DNA of 64,000 nucleotides from Catonia carolina (lineage: Eukaryota > Arthropoda > Insecta > Hemiptera > Achilidae), in the NCBI GenBank assembly GCA_035578175.1, contig JAQMRL010000003.1, positions 58,388,672 to 58,452,671 of the forward strand, read 5' to 3'. Of this stretch, positions 24,751 through 34,696 are shown one piece after another. Below the pieces are notes generated by a model that worked only from the letters and a program-made list of their open reading frames with translations, was not told the DNA's origin and searched no databases. Each line of letters begins with the position of its first letter. Position 1 is the first letter of the stretch. A program made the translations under genes and the position numbers.

Positions 24751-26098
24751 CGAGGGTAGGCTGATAAGTAATGCACACATGCTTGTAGAAGACAACTAAA
24801 TAAACTTCAGTAGCGCGCCTGGTGGCATGTGGAAGTACTATTTCTCCTCTACAAGCCTGCGCAGTTTGAAGGCGTTGCTTTCATTCAGTTTGTTTTGAGT
24901 AGTGGAAGTATGGCGTCGTGTTCTGGTGCTATGTCAACGAGAATTAAACAACGCGCTGTTATCGAATTTTTAACTGCTGAGAAAGTGAATCCTAGTGAGA
25001 TTTATCGTCGTTTAAAGGCTGTTTATTGTGACGATACTGTTGATAGGTCTACTGTGAATCGTTGGGTAATAAAATTTCGTGATTGCCAACCTGGAAAAGC
25101 CTTAATTGTTGACAAAACACGCAGTGGACGACCAATCACTGCCTCAGACGATAATCGTCGCAAACTCATCGATGATTTGATTCAAAATGACCGGCGAATC
25201 ACTCAACAGCGTATCGCAAACCAAATTGGAATATCTAAGGAACGTGTTGGCTTCATTATTGAACAATTGGGATACCGTAAAATCTGTGCACGATGGGTAC
25301 CACGCCGTCTGACAGACGAGAATAAACAGCGTCGATTGGAATGCTGTGAACAACTTTTGAAGCGCTACCGTGACGAAGGAGACGACTTTCTTTTGAATAT
25401 TGTGACGGGGGACGAGTCATGGGTTCATCATTACGATCCCGAAGAAAAAAGGCAGAGCGCTGAATATCGTCATCCACATTCTCCTGTTGTGAAAAAGTTC
25501 AAAACACAACCGTCCGCAAAAAAAATTCTTTTGACTGTGTTTTGGGATGCTCGCCGAGTTTATGTGACTGATTATCTGGAACGAGGGGCAACGGTAAATT
25601 CTGCTCAGTATATACAGACTCTGAAACACCTCCGACGTCGAGTTTGTCGTGTTAGAGGCAACCTGGCGCCAATAATTTTGCAACACGACAATGCTCGTCC
25701 ACACACTTCGCGTGCAACTGGAGAGGCTCTGAGAAACCTGAAGTTTCAACCAATTTTACACCCTCCGTATTCTCCCGACCTTGCGCCTTGCGATTTTTAT
25801 TTTTTTCCTCTACTGAAGAGAGACCTTAAGGGTAATCATTACAGCTCGGACAATGAGGTGAAGGCAGCTATTGCGTCCTGGGTTCGAGGAAAGTCGGAAG
25901 AATTTTTCAGTGACGGAATGAAAAAACTTGTTAAACGTTGGGAGAAATGTGTAATGCTTAACGGTGACTATATTGAAAAATAAATAGATAATTTGGTAGG
26001 TTAAGATTTGTACTTTAATTTGTTATTTACCCCATCTTGCTATTTCTTTTTGTTCGTCTTCTACAAGCATGTGTGCATTACTTATCAGCCTACCCTCG
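24751..26098 (+). mobile_element. Complete DD34D mariner transposon
   Basis: The 1348-bp element has perfect 43-bp terminal inverted repeats at 24751-24793 and 26056-26098 (outermost bases CGAGGGTAGGCTGATAAGTA). A TA lies immediately outside each end (24749-24750 and 26099-26100), as expected for the mariner target-site duplication. It encloses one uninterrupted transposase gene. Identical long TIRs plus an open frame suggest a recent insertion. A deleted relative with slightly different ends sits at 60533-61475. Confidence 0.95.
24910..25983 (+). CDS. Mariner transposase, intact
   Basis: Encodes a 357-residue cut-and-paste transposase if read from the ATG at 24910 (MASCSGAMSTRIKQRAVIEF). 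An in-frame ATG at 24829 would add 27 residues unlike mariner N-termini, so I prefer 24910. Two helix-turn-helix regions lie in the first 120 residues (R-A-V-I-E-F-L and STVNRWVIKF, then QQRIANQIGISKERVGFI). A WVPRRLT linker follows. The catalytic residues are D168 in VTGDESWVHHY, D260 in LQHDNARPH and D295 in YSPDLAPCD. The last two are separated by 34 residues, giving the DD34D mariner signature. The length matches the usual 340-350. No stop or frameshift is visible, so activity is plausible but not shown. The subfamily is not resolved here. Confidence 0.93.
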   Translation: MASCSGAMSTRIKQRAVIEFLTAEKVNPSEIYRRLKAVYCDDTVDRSTVNRWVIKFRDCQPGKALIVDKTRSGRPITASDDNRRKLIDDLIQNDRRITQQRIANQIGISKERVGFIIEQLGYRKICARWVPRRLTDENKQRRLECCEQLLKRYRDEGDDFLLNIVTGDESWVHHYDPEEKRQSAEYRHPHSPVVKKFKTQPSAKKILLTVFWDARRVYVTDYLERGATVNSAQYIQTLKHLRRRVCRVRGNLAPIILQHDNARPHTSRATGEALRNLKFQPILHPPYSPDLAPCDFYFFPLLKRDLKGNHYSSDNEVKAAIASWVRGKSEEFFSDGMKKLVKRWEKCVMLNGDYIEK

Positions 26099-26104
26099 TA
26101 GTTT

Positions 26105-26780
26105 TATACTACCAAGAGCTACAGTCTTGAAAATTGGCATGTGTACATTTACATTGATATCTAGAAAAATTATAATGACTGAGAAAACATTGCATTTTAA
26201 AGCACACTTCTGAGACTAGCCATTGCAAGGGCATCAAACGTAAATTTCTGATTATAGCTGATAACTAAAATATCTAAAATAATAATATCTAATAATTATG
26301 TAATGATAATAAAGAAAATGGTTTTCAAACTATGTCAAAACAGATTTGATGGCACCAGTAAAATAGAGGGCTCATATTAACCTTTTCCATTTTAATGATA
26401 CTTCTGACCCATGATGGGGAGAAAATAATAAAAATAGAACAATTTAAAAAGAACATGAAGAATAAAATTATTAGGAATGTGGAAGAATGAACCATGACAC
26501 GTTGAATGTGGATGAGAGTGGGAAGAGAGTAGTTATTTGCAGCTTTATGAACTCCGAAGAATCTTTGGCACTTTCAAATTGCATTCCAGTAAAGTTTTCC
26601 CTAATATATTGTTTTTTTTTATATTTTAATTGATTTCTTTATAAAACCATAAATTTACATAAAAATCAATTTAGGATCATTGAAGTAATTATTCGAACAC
26701 TGAAAAACTTTATAAAAATTTAATAATATTTTTTAATCTGAATAAGTTTACTGGAGAACCTTTCTCATGTGACCTATATA
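26105..26780. other. No recognised gene
   Basis: AT-rich flank of the mariner. I see no coding pattern. Confidence 0.4.
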
Positions 26781-26785
26781 ATATT

Positions 26786-27732
26786 TACATAACAAAAAAA
26801 TCTGGTGTGAAACACTCACACAACTTTCTCTTGCCAATGCAAATAATTAATAATAAACCTAACATTATTAATAAAATATTAGAAATAAACAAAAACTAAC
26901 CTCAAAAACATAACCTTATTTTAATCATGAGTGAATGACGCAAAATGACAATCGAACTCAGTTTGGCTTAAAAATACGGAAAATCACGCTTTCACGCTAA
27001 ACTAGGCTCTGTAGAGAAAAATGCTCTAAACAAAAGTTGTAGATCTTTTAATTTTCTATAAATTTAATTATATACACTTTTGTCGTAAAATGCATACTAA
27101 GACCGAAATGTTAAAAAAATCGATTTTTCTCACGTTTTCGTGAGAAAAAAACAGAAAATCGCAAATTACCGCTAAACTAAGCGTTATACAAAAAAATGTT
27201 TGAAATAAAAGTTGTAGAATTTTACATTCTCTACAACTTTTATTGTATAACGTTTTACGCTAAAATGCATATTAAAGCCGCAATCTTAAAAAGAAAATGT
27301 TTTTACGTAAAAACAGCCTCAAGCAGAATTTCAGCAAACATGGCGCCTATCCTATATTGTAGAGCATAAAAAATGTAGTAAACCAGTTGATTTTAAAAAA
27401 AATCGTAGGACTAGTTTTTGAGAAAATCGCAAAAAAGTGAAAAATTATACGAATAAACTACTACTTCCGGTTGACCGATTTTGATGAAAATGTTCGTGTC
27501 GGGTCCGGTAGTGATATGTAACTTAAGTTTCAAGTTTCAAGTTCGTACGATGTTCCGTTCTTGAGATATTCTGTTCACACACACACACACACAGACCAAT
27601 CGCTAAAAACATGTTTTTTGGGTTCAGGGGGTCTGAAAACGTATAGATCCGGTGAAAACTCGATTTCGAAAAATCGACATGAAAACAATACTTCCTTCCT
27701 ATATATTCATATAGTCAAGAGAAAGTAAAAAG
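26786..27732 (+). repeat. Palindrome-rich 950-bp repeat (family A), copy 1
   Basis: This copy matches 47006-47957 (inverted) along its whole length and 32735-33180 in part. Near its ends lie subterminal inverted repeats, ACTTTCTCTTGCC at 26823-26835 and its complement at about 27717-27726. The middle has two related segments of about 180 bp. Each contains CGCTAAACTA, AAAGTTGTAGA and TAAAATGCATA. The second folds into a strong hairpin (GCGTTATAC...ATAAAAGTTGTAGA paired with TCTACAACTTTTAT...GTATAACG, about 27181-27252). A CA microsatellite at about 27575-27593 is present in both full copies. No coding function was recognised. It is probably a non-autonomous DNA element. Confidence 0.75.
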
Positions 27733-27855
27733 TAATACTAAGAGTGTTGCGTATAATTTTATTGTACAAAAGCCCTTGAAAATTATTGTCATCTAGGTCA
27801 GTCACACATTGTCATGTTTCATTATTACTGAGTATAACCAGTAATATTATTAATA

Positions 27856-28712
27856 CAGTATGTTCGCGGTAATCCGAACTCCTGTTATTTCGATACCTCA
27901 AGTAATCCGAATGATCACTTATTATCATGTTTTTTATTTCTTTAGCGTTTAGAAAATTCTTTAAAAAGTCTAATAAATGGAGTGCGAGCCACTGAAAAGA
28001 AAAACATTGAAAGCAGCAGATAAACCAAATGCCGAGCAGGCTTTATACTCATCGCTTTTGCAAGAACAAGCAAGGCAATCTATAGTCAGACATTCTCACC
28101 CAAAAGCGAAGTTTTTCTACAAGTAAATGACCAGGAAAGACAATTTTCAAGCCAGTATAGGCTGGCTGGACAAATTTAAACAACAATACGATATTAGACT
28201 ATTAACTGTTACCAGTGAAAAAAGTTCTAGTGATATCAACGATTTTATGGACTTTAAAACAAAATTCCAGGATGAAGTAGAGAAACAGGTTTTAAGAGCA
28301 GATCAAGTTTACACTGGAGATGAGCCAGCATTGTACTTGAAAATGTTGCCAGGAAAAACCTTAATTTATAAGGGGGATAAGACTGCTGCTGGATCAAAGT
28401 TAAAAAGATCATATAACATTTTTCCCGTGGAGTAACAGCACTGGCAGTCACAAGTTACCATTGCTTGTTTTAAAATTGTGCTTTGTTTTAAAATTATACA
28501 AAATAGTACTGTAACAGATTTCAAATAACGTATAAATTATAATTTTGTGTTCTCATATTTTGTTAAATATGTATTTTTTTATCCCAATACATTATATCGT
28601 ATCTGTAATTTGATTGACAAAATCTAAGATTGTAGACATCGATAAATCCGCACAAATCGATAATCCGCAAAGGTCAGACATCTTATGTGTTTGGATTACT
28701 GCGACTATACTG
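27856..28712 (+). mobile_element. Internally deleted pogo/Tigger-like transposon
   Basis: Ends form an imperfect inverted repeat, CAGTATGTTCGCGGTAATCC at 27856 and its inverted partner ending at 28712. TA dinucleotides lie directly outside (27854-27855 and 28713-28714). The element is 857 bp, much shorter than an autonomous pogo element, and contains the transposase fragment at 28127-28435. Confidence 0.75.
28127..28500 (+). pseudogene. Pogo/Tigger-like transposase fragment
   Basis: The frame carries ASIGWLDKFKQQYDIR, the end of the CENP-B-type DNA-binding domain, and YTGDEPALYLKMLPGKTL. The latter matches the first part of the pogo/Tigger DDE domain, where the usual motif is (Y/F)NxDE(T/S)xLxxKxLP with the catalytic Asp. 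After a K-x-x-x-G-x-K-x-K-x-S segment the frame stops at 28433-28435, before the second and third catalytic acids. A faint N-terminal part (about 27976-28125) continues upstream out of frame. It is non-functional. Confidence 0.75.
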
Positions 28713-28936
28713 TATTACATTTTTTATTACATATATGTATATATCCAATACAATGTGAATACAAAACTAATTATAATAATGCTGTACAAAAAAATAATTT
28801 AAATAACATGTGACACAAAATGTAAACAATATAAAAAATAAATCCTTTGAATACATAGATAGAAAAAAGAGATATATGCAATGAAAATAAACAAGTCATT
28901 TACTGAAAGATTTTTTTTAAGTCACAGTTTGGGTTA

Positions 28937-29050
28937 AGGTATGAACGTTTTTAATAATTTTCCAGACAATAGTTGGGGAATTAACCCAGGTCCTCCAATT
29001 TACAGCTTACCACCATAACCAATCACTGGACTACAGGGCCCAGAGACCGA
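28937..29050 (-). repeat. tRNA-derived SINE, minus strand
   Basis: The minus strand from about 29045 has CCCTGTAGTCCAGTGATTGG, a B-box-like GGGTTAATTCCCC, and a GTCTGGAAAATTATTAAAA linker as in the copy at 6083. Confidence 0.5.
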
Positions 29051-29194
29051 TTTCAACACTCTACTAATTACAAAAAAAACTAAAAATTTAAATTTACAAA
29101 AATTACATTTTGAAATAAATAAGTTGCAAAATTAAAATAATATTGTTCGATATTTAAATATTCTATTTTTTGTTTTTTTTATTGTGCATTTTTG

Positions 29195-29310
29195 CATAGC
29201 ATCCTTCTCCTTATGGACTACCCTTCCCCCATGAAAGAATTTAAATTCAGGAAGTCTTCCAATTTATGCTGTATGTGCTCCCATGAAAAGTCTATGATCC
29301 CAAAACAATG
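29195..29310 (-). repeat. Dispersed 110-bp repeat (family B), copy 1
   Basis: The minus strand reads TTTCATGGGGGAAGGGTAGT followed by GATGCTATGCAAAAATGCAC. A matching plus-strand copy lies at 32600-32720. It ends in an A-rich run, so it may be a retroposed 3' end. Confidence 0.6.
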
Positions 29311-29527
29311 TAGACTACAACTAACAAGTTGTTCATGTTAACCACAAATAATTTAATTTATTATATTTTTTACTGAGTTGACTGCTTACGTTACTAGCTC
29401 ACAGAATTTGATCTATTGTCAAATATTACATTCAAAGGCTAATATTATTGTGAAGTTTTTGAAGCATTTTGATACTGATTTTCATTTATTTTATAGTCTT
29501 ATAAAATTATACTTTTGTAAATGCTGA

Positions 29528-29600
29528 GTCAGGTTCAATTCCTGGCCAGTCCGAGAAATCGTAAAATATGAAATTCACATGATAATTCTCGTTAGTGGTT
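29528..29600 (+). repeat. Truncated tRNA-derived SINE
   Basis: Only the B box (GGTTCAATTCCTGG) and the following body up to GTTAGTGGTTAATG are recognisable. The DNA transposon at 29607 begins at once after this. Confidence 0.4.
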
Positions 29601-29606
29601 AATGTA

Positions 29607-30575
29607 CCGGGTGTCCCGCGAAGAGGTTGCTATTTTTGAATTAATATGCTGGACGTATCGTACACTCTACAGACTGGAAACTTTATAGTTATAATAAATA
29701 CGAGTAGATATGTAAAAACAGTACCTTCGGGTTTTATTTGTTTATGACTATCAAAACAAGATGGCGGAATAAGAAAATAATATAAAAAATGAACAATAAT
29801 CTTGTGGATAAAACCACTTATATTTACAATAGGATTCAGACAGAAAGGACGGTGTTTTATCGTATGACATATCCCAACAGACAATGACTGAAGACAGATA
29901 CGCATCAATTTTAACTAATCACACAGTTCCTCATCTTTTTCAGGCAGAGATGCAGGACGTATTTTTTCAGCATGATGGAGCTCCTCCACATTATGCTAAT
30001 GTGGCCAAAGAGGTTTTAAACCAAAATCTTCCTTAATCGTTGGATCGGTCGTGGCAGCGGCCCTCATGGACTGGTCTCCAAGATCGCCATACTTGTCTGT
30101 TTGCGATTTTTCCCTATGGGGCTTTTTGAAGGAAAAAGTTTATTCTAACTTCATTGAAACAGACAATGAATTAATGAGGCTGATTGAAGAGAAACTGCTG
30201 TTGATACCTCAGCAATTTTTCTAAAACACTTATGCCTCATTTTTTTTCTTTGCTATCAGTGCATAGCGATTGATGGACATCAGTTCAAATAAAGGTTAAT
30301 GAAACAAATTGCGTTCATTAATAATTTATCAATTTCATATTTCTATCATTTATTTCTTTTTATTACTTAAATAACGTAACAAATCATCAATTTGAAATGA
30401 TTATGCAAATAAAATTGCTTTCCGCCATTTTGTTTTCATTAATCTTAAGCAAATGAAACTCAAGGGTATTTTTTACATATCTATTTATTATAACTGTAAA
30501 GTTTCCAGCCAGTAGAATGTGCGATACGTTCGGCATATCAATTCAAAAATAGTAACCTCTTCGTGGGACACCCGG
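29607..30575 (+). mobile_element. Tc1/mariner-superfamily element with long TIRs, defective
   Basis: Inverted repeats of about 110 bp (start CCGGGTGTCCCGCGAAGAGG at 29607, inverted partner ending 30575) differ at a few positions. TA flanks both ends (29605-29606 and 30576-30577). The element is 969 bp, so most of a transposase gene is gone. The remaining part is annotated at 29950-30225. Confidence 0.85.
29950..30225 (+). pseudogene. C-terminal transposase fragment inside the long-TIR element
   Basis: The translation shows FFQHDGAPPHYANVAKEVLN, the block with the second catalytic Asp in DDE transposases. After frame changes come W-x-P-R-S-P and DFSLWGFLKEKVYS-like sequence around the third catalytic acid. 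Stops and frameshifts interrupt it. The first catalytic region and the DNA-binding domain are missing. Confidence 0.65.
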
Positions 30576-30689
30576 TATAACATTAGACTAAAAAAATATG
30601 AGTGTAGAGTGATTAAGCATGGCCGATAAGCTAGGCTAGAACATGGTGATGAGTAAAGCGTACTTGCAAGACAAGTGACAAAGAGTGTG

Positions 30690-31045
30690 TATATTTACTC
30701 TTCTTGTGCCAATTTAAATTTAACATGGTATTATGGGTTCTTAGACAAGTTGATGAAAGAAGAAGTATTGGGAAACATCTTACCAAAAGAAGGGGAAGGC
30801 TAGTGGGGCATATCTTAAGACATCCAGGTATTGCCCAATCAATAATGGAGGGTAATATCGAAGAAGTGAATTGTAAGGGGAAGCAAAGATTAGAATATTT
30901 TAAAAAAATTACGAAAGATGTAGGGTGTTGCAAGTATATGAAACGACTTGCGCAAGATAGAACAGCTTGGAGAACTGCATCAACTAGTCAAGAGACTGAT
31001 GGCAGAAAAAAAAACGGGTGCCATTTACTGCTTTTCATAATAATG
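30690..31045 (+). pseudogene. Non-LTR reverse transcriptase C-terminal tail
   Basis: The frame from about 30704 gives VLRQVDERRSIGKHLTKRRG, then GHILRHPGIAQSIMEGNIEE and KYMKRLAQDRTAWRTAS. This GHI-x-RH...EG...RL-x-x-DR-x-x-WR layout is the usual C-terminus of one widespread arthropod endonuclease-RT group. The RT domain is absent. Confidence 0.6.
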
Positions 31046-31534
31046 GGCCCTCGCAGTAAATTGTTGTTTTCCTGGAAAAAAGTAGATTAAAGTAGAATTT
31101 GATTATTATTTATTCATTCTTTATTTTTCTGGAATAATCAATTGTCTCGCAGTTGCATTTGCATCAGCTTATTTCATGAGCGAGTCAGATTGTAAATAGT
31201 GGTGATGACAATCTGTGTTAATAGAGAACCACTAAATTATTGAATCATTGATGTTGAATGAAGTGAGTAGCTGAACTGGTTTTGAGTGTACAGTATTGTA
31301 ATATTCTTTGTAACTGGAAAATAATGTGCATTGGTTATCAGGTAGTAAGTAAAGGAATATTTCTTTATATGATCGTGAATGATCATATTTTCCTTTTAGT
31401 TAAGTTTAGTTTTAAGTTTTTAATAAAATTTAGTAATTAATTTAGTCTTCTAATTAAGATAAGTAGTTTAATTGTAATTTACTAGTAGTTTTAATTGTAA
31501 TAATTTATTTTAACTAATTAATTTATTAAAAGAG

Positions 31535-31780
31535 CAGGCCGCATTGGCGTAGTTGGTAACGTGCTCGCATCTCATCATGCAGTCTTGGGTTCACATCCCA
31601 TTCAGGCACGGCATATTTTTATACGAAAAATTTTTTTTTCACAAAAAATCATTTCATCCTTCACATTAGCAGTAATTGCATTAATTAATAATAATAATAA
31701 TAATAATTAATTAACAATTAATTTTTGCATTAGCAGTAATTGCAGAACAGTCGGACATTAAACAAAAGAAAAATTAAAAG
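31535..31780 (+). repeat. tRNA-derived SINE, second family
   Basis: Head: GCATTGGCGTAGTTGGTAAC (A box) and GGGTTCACATCCC (B box). Body: CAGGCACGGCATATTTTTAT, TTCATCCTTCAC, GCAGAACAGTCGGAC. It matches 62283-62440 in head and body, but its head differs from the SINE at 6083. An AAT-rich insert near 31679-31725 is flanked by a duplicated GCATTAGCAGTAATTGCA. Confidence 0.7.
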
Positions 31781-31784
31781 AGCC

Positions 31785-32590
31785 TGGAATAGACATTATA
31801 ATATTCTACACAGACCACATTCAAGTCATTTAGTATGGAAAACGGATTTTCTATTACGAAAAGAATACATGATCAAAATTTAATCAAATGTATACACCTC
31901 GGGTGAAGATGTTGATTAAAGACATTTAATAGAATTAATTAGTATTGAACAACACCTGCAAGTGATCTATTTAAGAAAATAAATTAAATAAAATACTCAG
32001 AAAACAGGCCAATAGTAGAAACAAAACAGTTGGTAATTCAAGTTGGAATCAACAAAATCTTTTTTCAAGTGTTCTTGTGAATGACCTAGTTCCATTTGGT
32101 AAACAAATATCAAGGCATATTAATTAAATCAGGACACACAATTTCACAAGGATTGCACTATTGACAGAGTCAGTTGTGGAAAGTACTTGAAGCTTTAGGA
32201 AAATTTCTCAAAGCCATTCAGTTTTTTAATTAATCCTCTCATTAACTTGTTTTTTGTAATTAGGTAAATTGGGTCACAATATTTTTTTATAAATTGTCCA
32301 AAACTTTTACTAAACAGAAATAAATTAATAAAATTTCGAAGAAATTTTTATCTTTAAACAGTACAACTCACTGTTAGAATCATATCCTGAAAAAGTATTG
32401 CTCAAAACAAAAGGAAAAGTTCCCTCTGAATTGAATCCAATAGTAAAAATAATTTTTTTCAATTGACTTGTTATATATAACTGCTAAATCACTTGCTTTT
32501 TACCTTTTCATTACATAATTCAACTTCTTACTAATGAAAATATAAAAATGAGCGATATAGCAGCTGTAACAGGTCAGTGGAAAAAATTAA
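31785..32590. other. No recognised gene
   Basis: AT-rich sequence without an interpretable frame or repeat match. Confidence 0.4.
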
Positions 32591-32599
32591 ATATTTTTA

Positions 32600-32720
32600 C
32601 TATAGGATTGAATGTAAGCTGCAGAATGCATTACAAAGACTTATTCCTGAATTTAACTTCTTTCATGGGAGAAGGGTAGTCCGTAAGTGGTGTAGAGATG
32701 CTATGCAATAATACACAATG
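32600..32720 (+). repeat. Dispersed 110-bp repeat (family B), copy 2
   Basis: Contains TTCTTTCATGGGAGAAGGGT and GATGCTATGCAATAATACAC, matching the complement of 29195-29310. It directly abuts the family A copy that follows. Confidence 0.6.
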
Positions 32721-32734
32721 AAAAATATGGAGAA

Positions 32735-33737
32735 AAATACTCACACGACTTTCTCTTGCCGATGTAAATAATAGGAACCAATCTAATTTCAATCATGGGC
32801 AGATGACGCTAAATGAAAATCAACTTCTTTTAGGACTTTTTGATGAGAAAAATATGGAAAATCATTTTATAATAAACTACGAAACTAGAAAAATACTTGA
32901 ATTAAAAAAGCTGTAGGGGTTTTTTTTAATTTAAACAAATTTTCATTACATACAATTTTGTTGTAAAATGAATTATTTAAGTCATAAAAACCATTTTTTA
33001 CCATGAGACCACAGGTCCCCACAAATTTCCCCAAATGTACCAATTAATTTTAAACAAACTCATCAGTTTTTGAGAAAATCATATGAATAAACTGCTACTT
33101 CTAGTTGACCAATTTTGATGAAAATGTTCGTGTTGGGGTGTCGTCATGGTATAGTAACTTGAGTCACGAGTTTGCCCTTGTTTGCAACAAGGGGAAAAGG
33201 GTAAAAGCAACAGTGCGCATGCGCAACTGCACAATTTGAAAATAAAGAAGGAAATTAAAAGACATGAAGAAGCTATTCTTCAACAGTTTTGCTGACACCT
33301 GGTAAAAAAAAGGAAACGATTAGGTGAGACTGATAGTGAAGATGCCGGTGACAGCAAGATAAGAAAGGCGATTCATTTATAGAAAATATTGTTCCAATGG
33401 AATAAGGTAGCTGGTAATTACAGTACACCAAACATTTCTAGTCCTGTAATTAAACTATAGGCAATATTACAGGTCACATTTATTTCTTATAAGGTTTATG
33501 AAGACAACATTTTCTCAGGATAAACCACAGCTAACAAAATATATGTAGAAAACTGTACGGTAGTGAAATGTACGGGTAGTGTCTCACTGTTGAGGTTGGC
33601 AGCACTGCAAATTTTCACTTCTCTTCTCCACTGCCAATTTTACACAAAAGGCAATCTTGTGACTTCAGTATCTATACTACCTAACTTAAGTTCCAAGTTT
33701 CAAATTCAATGATTTTCGGTTTTGAGTTATTTCCCAT
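32735..33737 (+). repeat. Degraded family A repeat, interrupted
   Basis: 32735-33180 matches the start, middle and GATGAAAATGTTCGTGT part of 26786-27732 but lacks much of the hairpin core. About 500 bp of unrelated sequence follows (33180-33670, with a CCCTTGTTTGCAACAAGGG palindrome at its start). Family A-like sequence (AACTTAAGTTCCAAGTTTCA) resumes near 33680 until the LTR at 33738 cuts it off. Confidence 0.5.
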
Positions 33738-34596
33738 TGTAATGAGACAATTTAATGCACATCTGGAGTTGTTTACACTTTGAGTCTATTTAAATAAATA
33801 TAAATAATTCCAGCTGATTAAGATAAATATTTAAAAATTATTTAATTTACATTAACAAAATATGGTTACTAGGCAACTAAGAAGAAGAAATATTATTGTA
33901 AATTATTTTAATGGGGCGTAAAACCTCAAGAGAACAAGATGTTTTTTTATTAAACGTCCCATTCAGTTATTCATTTATTTCATTCATACATCCGTTCTTT
34001 AAAAATAAAAATAAATATATATATTAGAAGGTAAAATAGTTTATTCACCAACGTTCATGTTATTAAAAGAGACAAATTATTCAACTTTATAATAACAGTG
34101 ATTATCTGGTAGCTTTTCAATGGAAGATGTATAAAAACATTGATGAAGAATTGAAACAAATAATATTTGAATCGTTCAAAGATTGTGAAAGCAGATTAAT
34201 TAAGATACGTAACAAATTAAAATATTGAAATATTAGTTCATTAATAATTATAATTGTATGTATATTCTAACAAACAAAGTCGTTGTTTGATTTTTAGCAT
34301 TCAAATCAAATAAACCCAGCAAATTGATTTTACAGTATTAAGAACTGGAGCATTATTTTAAAATTGTACTTAAATAATGAAACTTGTGATTATAATCATG
34401 AAAATATATTAATTGAATAAAAATCATAATGTATTAATGTGAATAATGTTTTATTGAATGAAATAGGGGACAAGGTAAATGAAAAATAATAAAATCAAAC
34501 TTGAAAGCTGATGCAAAACAAATAAAGAATACAATATTAATAAATTATATAGCAAATTGGATAATTCCTCATGGGACGATATTCTTACACCCTACA
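33738..34596 (+). repeat. Left LTR
   Basis: Begins TGTAATGAGACAATTTAATG and ends near CCTACA. It matches the right LTR except for a block around 33893-33995, where the two copies carry different hairpin sequences (AATGGGGCGT...ACGTCCCATT here). A conserved internal stretch (GTGATTATCTGGTAGC to AAGCAGATTAATTAAG) is present in both. Confidence 0.75.
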
Positions 34597-34597
34597 A

Positions 34598-34617
34598 ATT
34601 GGCATCCTAATGTGGGG
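34598..34617 (+). promoter_or_regulatory. Primer-binding site (decayed)
   Basis: ATTGGCATCCTAATGTGGGG directly follows the left LTR, at the position where a tRNA primes minus-strand DNA synthesis. It differs from the common TGGCGCC-type site at several bases. Confidence 0.55.
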
Positions 34618-34696
34618 AAAACTCATGAAAAAGGATTTACAAAGAATAATAAGTATAAAATAAGAATTTAAATTTATCAAGGATTTAAAAGAAGTC

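Noticed and set aside
24829..24909. Upstream ATG as the mariner transposase start
   Set aside because: The 27 extra residues do not look like a mariner N-terminus and begin close to the TIR. The ATG at 24910 gives the usual length.
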